A stretch of 64,000 nt of DNA from an uncultured Muribaculaceae bacterium (lineage in GTDB: Bacteria; Bacteroidota; Bacteroidia; Bacteroidales; Muribaculaceae): the NCBI GenBank assembly GCA_910579995.1, contig CAJTWH010000007.1, forward strand, positions 1 to 64,000, in the 5' to 3' direction. A program made the position numbers and the translations under genes. Below the pieces are notes generated by a model. It did no database searches. It was given only the letters and a program-made list of their open reading frames with translations, and was not told the DNA's origin. Of the stretch, positions 32,720 to 40,644 are shown in pieces; within the stretch, counting starts at the first letter, position 1; every line of letters begins with the position of its first letter.

Positions 32720-33910
32720 TTATCCTTCGATAATGCCGTGGTTACGGAAAACTTTAGTAATTGTTTCGAGTGCGTGCTCTACCTGCTCTGCGGTGTGTGT
32801 GGCCATCAGCGAGAAGCGGATAAGGGTGTCTTGGGGCGCTACTGCCGGAGATACCACAGGGTTGACGAAGATACCCTCTTCAAGAAGGTCGCGGGTGATG
32901 GCGAAAGTCTTGAAGTTGTCGCGGATAAAGAGAGGTATGATAGGAGTTGAGGTGTTGCCGATCTCAAAGCCGCGGCTGCGGAAACCTTCGAGTGCCATAT
33001 TGGTGAGTTTCCATAGATTCTCTTGGCGCTCGGGTTCTTCGATCATGATGTCGATTGCCTTGAGGGCAGCGGCGGTTGAAGCCGGCGTAATGCTGGCGGT
33101 GAAGATATATGAGCGTGAGTGGTGGCGCAGGTAGTTGGTGATTTCCTTGTCTGTGGCAATGAAGCCGCCAAGCGAGGCAAATGATTTTGAGAATGTGCCC
33201 ATCACGAGGTCTACATCGTCGGTGACGCCGAAAAGGTTGCAGACACCGCGGCCTCCGTTGCCGAACACGCCGATCGAGTGAGCTTCGTCTACCATCACCG
33301 AAGCATTGTATTTCTTTGCCAGACGCACGATTTCAGGCACGTTGGCGACGTCGCCCTCCATAGAGAAAACACCGTCGGTGACGATGAGCTTCACTTTGTC
33401 GGGAGCGCACTGCTGGAGCTGCTTCTCGAGCGACTCCATATCGTTGTGCTTGTATTTAAGAGTTTTAGAGAAAGCGAGGCGGCGGCCTTCGATGATAGAG
33501 GCATGATCCTGCTCATCCCATAAAATATAGTCCTCGCGGCCTGTAAGAGTAGAAACCACGCCGAGGTTCACGCCGAAGCCGGTAGAGTAGATCATCACAT
33601 CTTCTTTGCCGATATATTCAGCGATACGGTTTTCGAGTTTCTTGTGGAGGTCGAGAGTGCCGTTGAGGAAGGGCGAACCGGCGCAGCCTGTGCCATATTT
33701 ACGGGTGGCCTCGATAGCTGCCTCTTTGATACGCGGGTCATTGACAAGACCGGTGTAGCAATTTGAGCCGAACATCAGCACCTTTTTACCATTGATGATG
33801 ACTTCGGGATCCTGCTCCGAAGAGATTGCGCGGAAGTAAGGATATACACCCGCAGCCTTAGCTTCCTGAGGCGCGGTATATTTGGAAAGCTTTTCTTGTA
33901 ACAGTTTCAT
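32720..33910 (-). CDS. Serine palmitoyltransferase
   Basis: PLP enzyme of the alpha-oxoamine synthase family, 396 aa, that condenses L-serine with acyl-CoA to give 3-ketosphinganine, the first step of sphingolipid synthesis in Bacteroidota. Motifs: MFGSNCYTGL, TGFGVNLGV, DEQDHASIIEGRRL, MVDEAHSIGVFG, and the PLP Lys in GTFSKSFAS. It reads much closer to the Bacteroides enzyme than to KBL or BioF. I start at ATG 33910 (MKLLQEKL), because the in-frame ATG at 33967 overlaps the -7 box. Confidence 0.88.
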   Translation of the reverse strand: MKLLQEKLSKYTAPQEAKAAGVYPYFRAISSEQDPEVIINGKKVLMFGSNCYTGLVNDPRIKEAAIEATRKYGTGCAGSPFLNGTLDLHKKLENRIAEYIGKEDVMIYSTGFGVNLGVVSTLTGREDYILWDEQDHASIIEGRRLAFSKTLKYKHNDMESLEKQLQQCAPDKVKLIVTDGVFSMEGDVANVPEIVRLAKKYNASVMVDEAHSIGVFGNGGRGVCNLFGVTDDVDLVMGTFSKSFASLGGFIATDKEITNYLRHHSRSYIFTASITPASTAAALKAIDIMIEEPERQENLWKLTNMALEGFRSRGFEIGNTSTPIIPLFIRDNFKTFAITRDLLEEGIFVNPVVSPAVAPQDTLIRFSLMATHTAEQVEHALETITKVFRNHGIIEG

Positions 33911-33964
33911 ACTTTTGCTAATGATTGGTCGAGCGGGCTTGTGACCCTCGTTTCTTTCAAGTTG

Positions 33965-33972
33965 CAAAGTTA
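33965..33972 (-). promoter_or_regulatory. -7 element for serine palmitoyltransferase
   Basis: Minus-strand TAACTTTG, 55 bp before the ATG at 33910. No TTTG at the expected -33 distance. Confidence 0.55.
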
Positions 33973-34032
33973 ATGATTATTGTCGATAATTTTACCCTCT
34001 TTTACATTTTTTTACTTTAGGCTCAAAATTTT

Positions 34033-34064
34033 TTTGCACATCTCAAATGAAAGTATTAACTTTG
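34033..34064 (+). promoter_or_regulatory. Consensus promoter for glutamine synthetase
   Basis: TTTG (34033-34036), 20-bp spacer, TAACTTTG (34057-34064). Transcription should start near 34071, giving a leader of about 227 nt. Confidence 0.8.
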
Positions 34065-34070
34065 CGGCCG

Positions 34071-34297
34071 TAAAAGAGCCAACAGGTATGAATTTCGTCC
34101 CAACAGCCTTTACGGAGAGTTCTTCTCCGGCTTTTGCCCTTTTTACGACGGGCAGAATTTGTTGCCGACTCTCATACGCGCCTCTTTTGCCGTCTTCCGC
34201 GCTACGGCGCGACTATATATGCTGCCCGATCGTCACCTTGAGTGCCTTCGGGTCTTTTTATTTTTAACTTGATCACAACCATTTATTAATATATTAT
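34071..34297 (+). promoter_or_regulatory. Long structured leader of the glutamine synthetase mRNA
   Basis: A 227-nt 5' leader with several short hairpins: CGGAGA/TCTCCG, GCCC/GGGC, CGCGC/GCGCG, and last CCCGA/TCGGG followed by a U-rich run (TCTTTTTATTTTT), which looks like a weak intrinsic terminator just ahead of the gene. A 60-codon ORF (ATG at 34088, TAA at 34267) spans it but has no protein-like character. Attenuation by a nitrogen signal is possible; no known riboswitch is recognised. Confidence 0.4.
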
Positions 34298-36487
34298 ATG
34301 TCTTCAAGTCTACGATTCAAAATGGTGGAGGAGGCTTTCGACCGCAAAGCTGTTGCTGTCGAAACTCCCGCCGAGCGTCCCGAGAAGTATTATGGCGAAA
34401 TGGTATTCGACAGCCGCAAGATGTTTGAATATCTTCCTAAAGACGCCTACGAGGCTCTGCAGCACGCCATTACCAACAAGCAGCCTATCAGCCGCCAACT
34501 CGCCGACGTTGTCGCCGAAGGTATGCGCCGTTGGGCTATCGACAATGGTGCCCGTCACTACACCCATTGGTTCGCTCCTCTTACAGGAGGTACTGCCGAG
34601 AAGCATGATGCCTTCATCGTCCACGACGGAAAGGGCGGGGTAGTGGAGGAGTTCTCCGGAAAGTTGCTCGTGCAGCAGGAGCCCGACGCCTCTTCGTTCC
34701 CCAACGGCGGTATCCGCAATACTTTCGAGGCTCGCGGCTACTCTGCATGGGATATCTCTTCGCCCGCTTTTATCGTTGACCAGACACTCTGTATCCCTAC
34801 CATCTTCATCTCATATACCGGTGAGTCGCTCGACTACAAGACACCTCTTCTGCGAGCCCTCAACAGTGTCGATGTTGCCGCCACCGCCGTCGCCCGCTAC
34901 TTCGACCCCGAGGTGAAGCATGTGGTGTCGTACCTTGGCTGGGAACAGGAATATTTCCTTGTAGACGAGTCGCTCTATAGCGCCCGCCCCGACTTGGTGA
35001 TGACCGGCCGCACCCTCATGGGACATGAAAGCGCCAAGAACCAGCAGCTTGAAGACCACTACTTCGGTTCTATTCCCAAGCGAGTGGAGGCTTTCATGCT
35101 CGATCTCGAGATTCAGTGCCATCGCTTGGGCATACCTGCCAAGACACGCCACAATGAGGTTGCCCCCAACCAGTTTGAGCTCGCTCCTATTTTTGAGGAG
35201 ACCAACCTTGCCAACGACCACAATCTGCTTCTGATGTCGGTTATGGCAGAGACTGCGCGTCGCCACAACTTCCGTGTGCTTCTACATGAGAAGCCCTTCA
35301 AAGGCGTCAACGGCTCAGGCAAGCACAACAACTGGAGCCTCGGCACCGACCGCGGGGCAATGCTCTTCGCACCCGGCCGCACCCCGATGGATAATCTGCA
35401 GTTTATCACCTTCGTTGCCAACGTCATGGCTGCCGTACACCGCCACAATGCCCTTATCAAGGCCTCAATCATGTCGGCAACCAACGCCCACCGTCTCGGC
35501 GCCAACGAAGCACCTCCTGCCATCATCTCAATCTTCACCGGCAGCCAGCTCGCCGATATCCTCGATAAGATTGCCGACAGCGACGCCGCCGACCTCTCCG
35601 ACCTTAAGAAAAAAGCAGAGTATTCTCTCGGTCTCGCCCAGATTCCGGAGCTTACTCTCGACAATACCGACCGCAACCGCACATCGCCGTTTGCCTTCAC
35701 CGGCAACCGCTTCGAGTTCCGCGCGGTAGGTTCGAGCGCCAACTGTGCCTCGGCCATGATAGTTCTTAATGCAGCAGTGGCTGAGCAGCTTGCCGACTTC
35801 CACTCCAAGGTTGAGGCTCGCCTTGCTGCCGGTGAAAAACTCACCGACGCAATCCTTGCCGAAGTCCGTGTGCTCATCAAGCAATCAAAGGCTATCCATT
35901 TCGACGGCAACGGCTACAGCGAGGAATGGCAGCAGGAGGCCGCACGTCGCGGTCTTGACTGTGAGACATCGGCTCCCCGCATGTTCGACGCATACCTCTC
36001 GCCCGAGTCTGTAGAGATGTTCTCAAAGACCGGCGTTCTATCCAAGGTAGAGCTTGAGGCCCGCAATGAGGTGAAGTGGGAGATTTATACCAAGAAGATT
36101 CAGATCGAGGCCCGCGTTCTCGGCGATCTCGCCCTCAATCACATCATCCCCGTGGCCACGCGCTATCAGTCTACACTGGTCGATAATCTCGTGAAGCTCC
36201 GCGAGCTCCTTGGTGAGCGCGGGTCGCAGATCGGAGCAGGCGACCTCGAGGCTATAGAAAAAATATCGAAGCACATCGACGTTATCCGCAAGACTGTCCA
36301 CGATATGGTGCAGGCACGCAAGCAGGCCAACGCGATAACATCCGAGCGCGAGAAAGCTATCGCATACCACGACAATGTGGTGCCGGCGATGGAGACGATA
36401 CGCTACCATATCGACAAACTCGAGCTCCTCGTCGACAACGAGATGTGGCCTCTGCCCAAATACCGCGAATTACTCTTTATCCGATAA
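34298..36487 (+). CDS. glnN: Glutamine synthetase type III
   Basis: ATP-dependent ammonium assimilation, glutamate to glutamine, cytoplasmic; the main GS form in Bacteroidota. 729 aa, the GSIII length. Catalytic motifs: GWEQEYFLVD (metal Glu), KTRHNEVAPNQFELAP, FKGVNGSGKHNNWSLG (nucleotide loop) and FTGNRFEFRAVGSS (Arg and Glu). Complete. The gene behind it is a glutamine-using amidotransferase, so a supplier and a consumer of glutamine are adjacent, separated by a terminator. Confidence 0.96.
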   Translation: MSSSLRFKMVEEAFDRKAVAVETPAERPEKYYGEMVFDSRKMFEYLPKDAYEALQHAITNKQPISRQLADVVAEGMRRWAIDNGARHYTHWFAPLTGGTAEKHDAFIVHDGKGGVVEEFSGKLLVQQEPDASSFPNGGIRNTFEARGYSAWDISSPAFIVDQTLCIPTIFISYTGESLDYKTPLLRALNSVDVAATAVARYFDPEVKHVVSYLGWEQEYFLVDESLYSARPDLVMTGRTLMGHESAKNQQLEDHYFGSIPKRVEAFMLDLEIQCHRLGIPAKTRHNEVAPNQFELAPIFEETNLANDHNLLLMSVMAETARRHNFRVLLHEKPFKGVNGSGKHNNWSLGTDRGAMLFAPGRTPMDNLQFITFVANVMAAVHRHNALIKASIMSATNAHRLGANEAPPAIISIFTGSQLADILDKIADSDAADLSDLKKKAEYSLGLAQIPELTLDNTDRNRTSPFAFTGNRFEFRAVGSSANCASAMIVLNAAVAEQLADFHSKVEARLAAGEKLTDAILAEVRVLIKQSKAIHFDGNGYSEEWQQEAARRGLDCETSAPRMFDAYLSPESVEMFSKTGVLSKVELEARNEVKWEIYTKKIQIEARVLGDLALNHIIPVATRYQSTLVDNLVKLRELLGERGSQIGAGDLEAIEKISKHIDVIRKTVHDMVQARKQANAITSEREKAIAYHDNVVPAMETIRYHIDKLELLVDNEMWPLPKYRELLFIR

Positions 36488-36495
36488 CCGCAGGA

Positions 36496-36540
36496 AGGAG
36501 ATGTGTATGCCTCAAGGGCTCACATCTCCTCACCTTTTTT
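36496..36540 (+). terminator. Terminator placed against the next start codon
   Basis: A 10-bp perfect stem (AGGAGATGTG at 36496-36505, complement at 36521-36530), 15-nt loop, six-T run ending at 36540. The amidotransferase ATG is at 36543, so the next gene is reached only by read-through or by another start of transcription. Confidence 0.82.
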
Positions 36541-36542
36541 AT

Positions 36543-38429
36543 ATGGAAGCACTCAAGCACGAATGTGGCGTGGCTGTGATCAGGCTGCGCAAACCATTGT
36601 CTTATTACAAAGAAAAATATGGCAGCTACAGCTATGGGCTCGACCGGCTGTATCTGCTGATGGAAAAACAGCACAACCGCGGGCAGGAAGCTGCCGGCAT
36701 AGGTGTGGTGAAACTGAATTCCGATCCCGGTGAAGAATATGTTTATCGCGAGCGGGCTCTCGGCACCGGCGCCATTGATGAAATCTTCGCGCGGGTCGGA
36801 GCTGCGGTTCCGGCGACGCTAAATTCTTTGTCGGCCGATGAGGTTGACCACAATGTTCCTTTCATCGGGCAGATCTACATGGGACACCTGCGCTACAGCA
36901 CCACAGGCCGCAGCGGCATGGAATTCACACATCCGTTCTTGCGTCGCAACAACTGGCGCTCGCGCGCGCTTTTGCTCTGCGGCAACTTCAATATGACGAA
37001 TGTCGAAGATATTTTCAAACAGATTGTCGCTACCGGACAGCACCCGAGGCTTTACAGCGACACAGTGCTTCTTCTCGAACAAATCGGCAATTCACTTGAC
37101 AAGGAAAACCACCGTATCTACCGCAAGTATCGTGATGAGCTTTGCGATCCGCAGTTGTCGCAACAGATAGAGCGCGAGCTTGACATGGGCAATGTGATTG
37201 CCACACCTTCACCTCTATGGGATGGAGGATATACAATATGCGGCACTACCGGTTCGGGCTCTTCATTTATCCTCCGTGACTCCAAAGGCATACGTCCCGC
37301 TTTCTATTATATCGATGATGAGGTTATAGTGGTAGCCTCGGAGCGCCCTGTAATCCAGACAGTGTTCAATGTAGCGATTGACAAAGTATGCGAGCTCGGT
37401 CCGGGCTGCGCTTTGCTTATCAATCAGGCCGGCGAACCGGAGATACGTCGTATTCTGCCTGAGGGCGAGAATCAGCGTTGCTCTTTCGAGAGGGTGTATT
37501 TTTCCCGCGGTAGCGACGCCGATATCTACCGTGAGCGCAAGGCTCTCGGCGCCAATATAGTGCCCGAACTCATAGAGACAATCGGCGGTCGCTTCGATAC
37601 TACCGTCTTTTCTTTTATTCCCAATACAGCCGAAGTGGCCTTTATAGGAATGGTAGAAGCCCTCAACCGCCATTTCGACCGCCGGCGCAAAGATGAGATT
37701 TCACAATTGGCCTCGCGCGGGGAGCTGTCGGAAGAGGCTCTCACCGATATTCTCAGAAGAAAGGTGAGGGTAGAGAAAATAGCCATCAAGGATATCAAAC
37801 TACGCACTTTTATCGCCGAGGGAAGCTCGCGCAACGACCTCGCAGCCCACGTCTACGATGTCACATACGGCAGCATACGCCCGGGTGTCGACAGCCTCGT
37901 TGTTATCGACGACAGCATTGTGCGCGGCACCACATTGCGCCAGTCTATCCTCCGCATACTCGACCGTCTTGAGCCTCGCCGTATCATTGTTGTTTCTTCA
38001 TCTCCGCAGGTACGCTATCCCGACTACTACGGAATCGACATGCCTCATCTCGATGAGCTCGCCGCATTCCGTGCCGCAGTCAGTCTGCTCGAACACAGCG
38101 GCCAGGCCGGTGTGCTCGACGATGTCTACGCCCGCTGCATGGCCGAGATAGAGAAGCCTGAAGCGGAGATGACCAATGCGGTAAAGGAAATCTACGACCG
38201 CTTCTCCGACCGCGAGATTGCCGAGGAGATGGCCCGCATGTTGCGCCCCGATGATATCAAAGCTTCGGTTGATATTCTATTCCAATCACTTGAGGGGCTG
38301 CATGACGCCATTCCCGGATGTCCCGGCGACTGGTATTTCTCGGGCAACTATCCTACAGCGGGCGGCACACGGCTTGTCAACCGCGCATACATCAACTTCT
38401 ACCGCAAGCGTCACTCCTCACCCCGCTGA
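36543..38429 (+). CDS. PurF-like amidophosphoribosyltransferase, long form
   Basis: Glutamine amidotransferase fused to a phosphoribosyltransferase, 628 aa. It opens MEALKHECGVA: Cys8 would be the N-terminal nucleophile after loss of a seven-residue propeptide, as in PurF. GHLRYSTTGRSG and CGNFNMTN are glutaminase motifs; VVIDDSIVRGTTLRQS is the PRPP loop. It is about 130 aa longer than ordinary PurF and is probably the second, long PurF paralog common in Bacteroidota. Start 36543 is chosen because upstream ATGs (for example 36507) lie in the terminator hairpin. PRPP to phosphoribosylamine is the expected reaction. Confidence 0.85.
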   Translation: MEALKHECGVAVIRLRKPLSYYKEKYGSYSYGLDRLYLLMEKQHNRGQEAAGIGVVKLNSDPGEEYVYRERALGTGAIDEIFARVGAAVPATLNSLSADEVDHNVPFIGQIYMGHLRYSTTGRSGMEFTHPFLRRNNWRSRALLLCGNFNMTNVEDIFKQIVATGQHPRLYSDTVLLLEQIGNSLDKENHRIYRKYRDELCDPQLSQQIERELDMGNVIATPSPLWDGGYTICGTTGSGSSFILRDSKGIRPAFYYIDDEVIVVASERPVIQTVFNVAIDKVCELGPGCALLINQAGEPEIRRILPEGENQRCSFERVYFSRGSDADIYRERKALGANIVPELIETIGGRFDTTVFSFIPNTAEVAFIGMVEALNRHFDRRRKDEISQLASRGELSEEALTDILRRKVRVEKIAIKDIKLRTFIAEGSSRNDLAAHVYDVTYGSIRPGVDSLVVIDDSIVRGTTLRQSILRILDRLEPRRIIVVSSSPQVRYPDYYGIDMPHLDELAAFRAAVSLLEHSGQAGVLDDVYARCMAEIEKPEAEMTNAVKEIYDRFSDREIAEEMARMLRPDDIKASVDILFQSLEGLHDAIPGCPGDWYFSGNYPTAGGTRLVNRAYINFYRKRHSSPR

Positions 38430-38983
38430 TTCATCATCTCGTGTATATCTTTGATTGCGTCGGCGTCGGTGCGTTGGGCGCGTGTGGTGATTGCAACACC
38501 TATGCAGCCGCCGATTATGCCGCCTATGATAGCGCCAATCCATGCGAAGTTGTCGGACTCAGCGGCATACCATGCAAGCCACAAGGTAGCTGTCGGTAGC
38601 CCCACACACATCTGGCGTCGGCGCAAACGTCGTCTTTTTTCAAGTATCTCGGCAAGCTCTAAAAGGGGCTTGCTGAAGTAATCGTTGTTTTTCAAACGGT
38701 TAAGGTAAACGTCATAAACTACCGATATGGTGCACATTGCCATCGTGGCCCAATAGAAAGTCCACGACAGGTGCTGGAAGTGAATCAACGGCAAGAAACT
38801 CAGATAAATAAACGGAAGCAAGATAAATATCTGGAAGGAGTTGAATTTGCGTATCCATGCCGAGTTGCCGGCCATAACCTTGCGCATGAGCCGCTCGTTG
38901 ACGCGTTCTTGTCGATTTATGATATTCTTGAGTTCATGCATTTGTGAGCGCATTTCATCAAGTTCGGTATCTGCTTGTGTCAT
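38411..38983 (-). CDS. Membrane protein coupled to an ECF sigma factor
   Basis: 190-aa inner-membrane protein: a cytoplasmic helix with coiled-coil character (DEMRSQMHELKNIINRQERVNERL), a pair of membrane segments in the middle (FQIFILLPFIYLSFLPLIHF; FYWATMAMCTISVVYDVYL) and a second pair near the C-terminus (CVGLPTATLWLAWYA; WIGAIIGGIIGGCIGVAI). Its start overlaps the sigma-factor stop by 4 bp. It could be an anti-sigma or signalling partner, though no known anti-sigma domain is seen. Its last 19 bp overlap the end of the convergent PurF-like gene. Confidence 0.75.
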   Translation of the reverse strand: MTQADTELDEMRSQMHELKNIINRQERVNERLMRKVMAGNSAWIRKFNSFQIFILLPFIYLSFLPLIHFQHLSWTFYWATMAMCTISVVYDVYLNRLKNNDYFSKPLLELAEILEKRRRLRRRQMCVGLPTATLWLAWYAAESDNFAWIGAIIGGIIGGCIGVAITTRAQRTDADAIKDIHEMMNQRGEE

Positions 38984-39456
38984 TGTTCCTGTTTTTTAAG
39001 TTTTTCACGAATCCTTATCAATCTCACACCTACCGCCTTGGCCGATATACCTGCGATTTCGCCGATTTCTTCGTAGGTGAGGTCTTCAAGCCAAAGCAGC
39101 ACGATAGCCCTGTCGAAAGGTTCGAGCCGGCGTATGCGCTCATGGAGCTGTCGGTTTTGCGGCTGGCGTTCGATCTCATCGTAGGCTGATTCTATGCCGG
39201 CGTTTTCTATTGGTGAGGTGTCGAGACGCCGCTTACGTTTGTAGCTTATGCAGGTGTTGAGGCTCACGCGGTATACCCATGTCGACGGTGTGCTTTCGTT
39301 CCGGTAGTTGGCATAGCCTTTCCACAGATTGATAAGCACCTCCTGAAACAGATCGTCGGCCTCTGCCTTCGATGTGCCGAACATATAGCATACCGAGTAA
39401 ATCGTTGCCGTCTGACTGCGCACAAGGTTTTCAAAGTCTTTGTCGTTGCTGCTCAT
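38980..39456 (-). CDS. ECF-type RNA polymerase sigma-70 factor
   Basis: 158-aa sigma factor with region 2 (TIYSVCYMFGTSKAEADDLFQEVLINLW... STWVYRVSLNTCISY) and region 4 (LEPFDRAIVLLWLEDLTYEEIGEIAGISAKAVGVRLIRIREKL written here in parts: LEPFDRAIVLLWLE, LTYEEIGEIAGIS, VRLIRIREKL). It redirects RNA polymerase to an unknown gene set. Transcribed with the membrane protein behind it (ATGA overlap), its most likely regulator. Confidence 0.92.
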   Translation of the reverse strand: MSSNDKDFENLVRSQTATIYSVCYMFGTSKAEADDLFQEVLINLWKGYANYRNESTPSTWVYRVSLNTCISYKRKRRLDTSPIENAGIESAYDEIERQPQNRQLHERIRRLEPFDRAIVLLWLEDLTYEEIGEIAGISAKAVGVRLIRIREKLKKQEQ

Positions 39457-39518
39457 CGAGTTTTGAGTTCGTTTGTCTGTTAGACGCAGAAATACTTTGA
39501 AAAACTACATGACAAGGC

Positions 39519-39546
39519 AAAAAAAAGCCCGCTCTTGCGAGCAGGC
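39519..39546 (-). terminator. Terminator after the AEC transporter
   Basis: Stem GCCTGCTC/GAGCGGGC (one mismatch, 4-nt loop) followed by eight T on the minus strand. Confidence 0.82.
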
Positions 39547-39574
39547 CGTTATAGAATAGAGTTTTAGAACCTTT

Positions 39575-40543
39575 TTAGAACATTGCGATAGCTTTGTCGG
39601 TAATCCAGATCCACAGAGGGCAGGTGGCCATGAAAAGCAGGGTCGACACTGCCAGTGAAGATGTGCCGGTAGCAACGTAAGTGTTGTAGCGGCTGGCGAT
39701 GATAATGCCAGAGAATGCAGGTGGTAAGGCGGCGCAGACTACAAGCATCTTGAGGTTGGTAGGCTCCATGTGGAAAAGAAGACCCACTACGAGGATAGCC
39801 AACGGCATGATGATAAGTTTGAGGAATGTGCCCATCCATACCTGAGCGTTGATGGTAATTTTTACCGATGACAATGTGATACCTGCTGCGAATACGGCAA
39901 CAGAGGCGTTGGCGCCTGCCAAAAGGGTAAACGACGGGTCGAGCTCAGCAGGCCATTTCACGCCGCAGAGCACGAGGATTACGGCAAGGATAGGAGCCCA
40001 TGCCACAGGCTGCTTCAGTGCGTTGATGACAGGAGCCCAAGGGTTGGGTTTCTTGCCTCCGTTGAGAGCTGCAGCCTCAGCATTGCCTGAGTTGAGCAGG
40101 CAAAGGCCAATAGGAATGCCGAGAGCGTTCACTTCAATCGACACGATGGCGATTACAAGACCTACGGCGGCCGATGTGCCGAAGATAGGCTCGAGCACGG
40201 CAAAACCGAGGAAGCCGATTGTCGGAGAACCGCTGATCAAGGCTGATACGGCGGCGTCGCCCTTGGTGTTGCCTTTATACATTCTGAATACAAAGTAAAC
40301 AAGGAAGAAACATGCCAGCAGGACTACGAAACTTATCGCTGTAAGCTTGATGTCGGCTGAGAGCATGGCTCTGTTGGCTTTGACAATAGATACAAACAAT
40401 GCTGCCGGCAATGCATAGTTGAGCACTACCTTGTTGAGAATCTTGGCGTCGGCTCCTGAGAACGCGCCTTTTTTCCCTGAAAAATAACCTAAGGCCATGA
40501 CCACGAATATAGGCACAATGGCATAAAGTATGATGTGTAGCAT
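39575..40543 (-). CDS. AEC-family transporter linked to oxalate genes
   Basis: Inner-membrane carrier of the auxin-efflux-carrier/malonate-transporter family, 322 aa, about ten helices in two inverted halves (opening LYAIVPIFVVMALGYFSGKKGAF; later PVAWAPILAVILVLCGV and a Gly-rich crossing helix). Members move small carboxylates. It follows oxc and frc, so an oxalate/formate carrier is a sensible inference; the known oxalate:formate antiporter OxlT is a different, MFS-type protein. A hairpin lies between oxc and this gene. Confidence 0.82.
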   Translation of the reverse strand: MLHIILYAIVPIFVVMALGYFSGKKGAFSGADAKILNKVVLNYALPAALFVSIVKANRAMLSADIKLTAISFVVLLACFFLVYFVFRMYKGNTKGDAAVSALISGSPTIGFLGFAVLEPIFGTSAAVGLVIAIVSIEVNALGIPIGLCLLNSGNAEAAALNGGKKPNPWAPVINALKQPVAWAPILAVILVLCGVKWPAELDPSFTLLAGANASVAVFAAGITLSSVKITINAQVWMGTFLKLIIMPLAILVVGLLFHMEPTNLKMLVVCAALPPAFSGIIIASRYNTYVATGTSSLAVSTLLFMATCPLWIWITDKAIAMF

Positions 40544-40598
40544 AAGGATAGGGGAAAATTAGGGGTGGATAAATAGTTGATTGTATGCTTTAAAAGCG

Positions 40599-40633
40599 GG
40601 CGGCTCTCGCGCCGGATAGCTTGGAGAGCCGCC
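40599..40633 (-). terminator. Intercistronic hairpin after oxc
   Basis: A 10-bp perfect stem (GGCGGCTCTC at 40599-40608, GAGAGCCGCC at 40624-40633) with a short U-stretch (GCTTTTAAAG) behind it: a partial terminator or an mRNA-end stabiliser that would lower transporter expression relative to oxc. Confidence 0.65.
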
Positions 40634-40644
40634 TCGGAGTGGGA

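Noticed and set aside
33980..34267. 95-codon ORF upstream of glutamine synthetase
   Set aside because: Most of it precedes or overlaps the promoter; the part within the transcript has no protein-like character. Treated as leader RNA.
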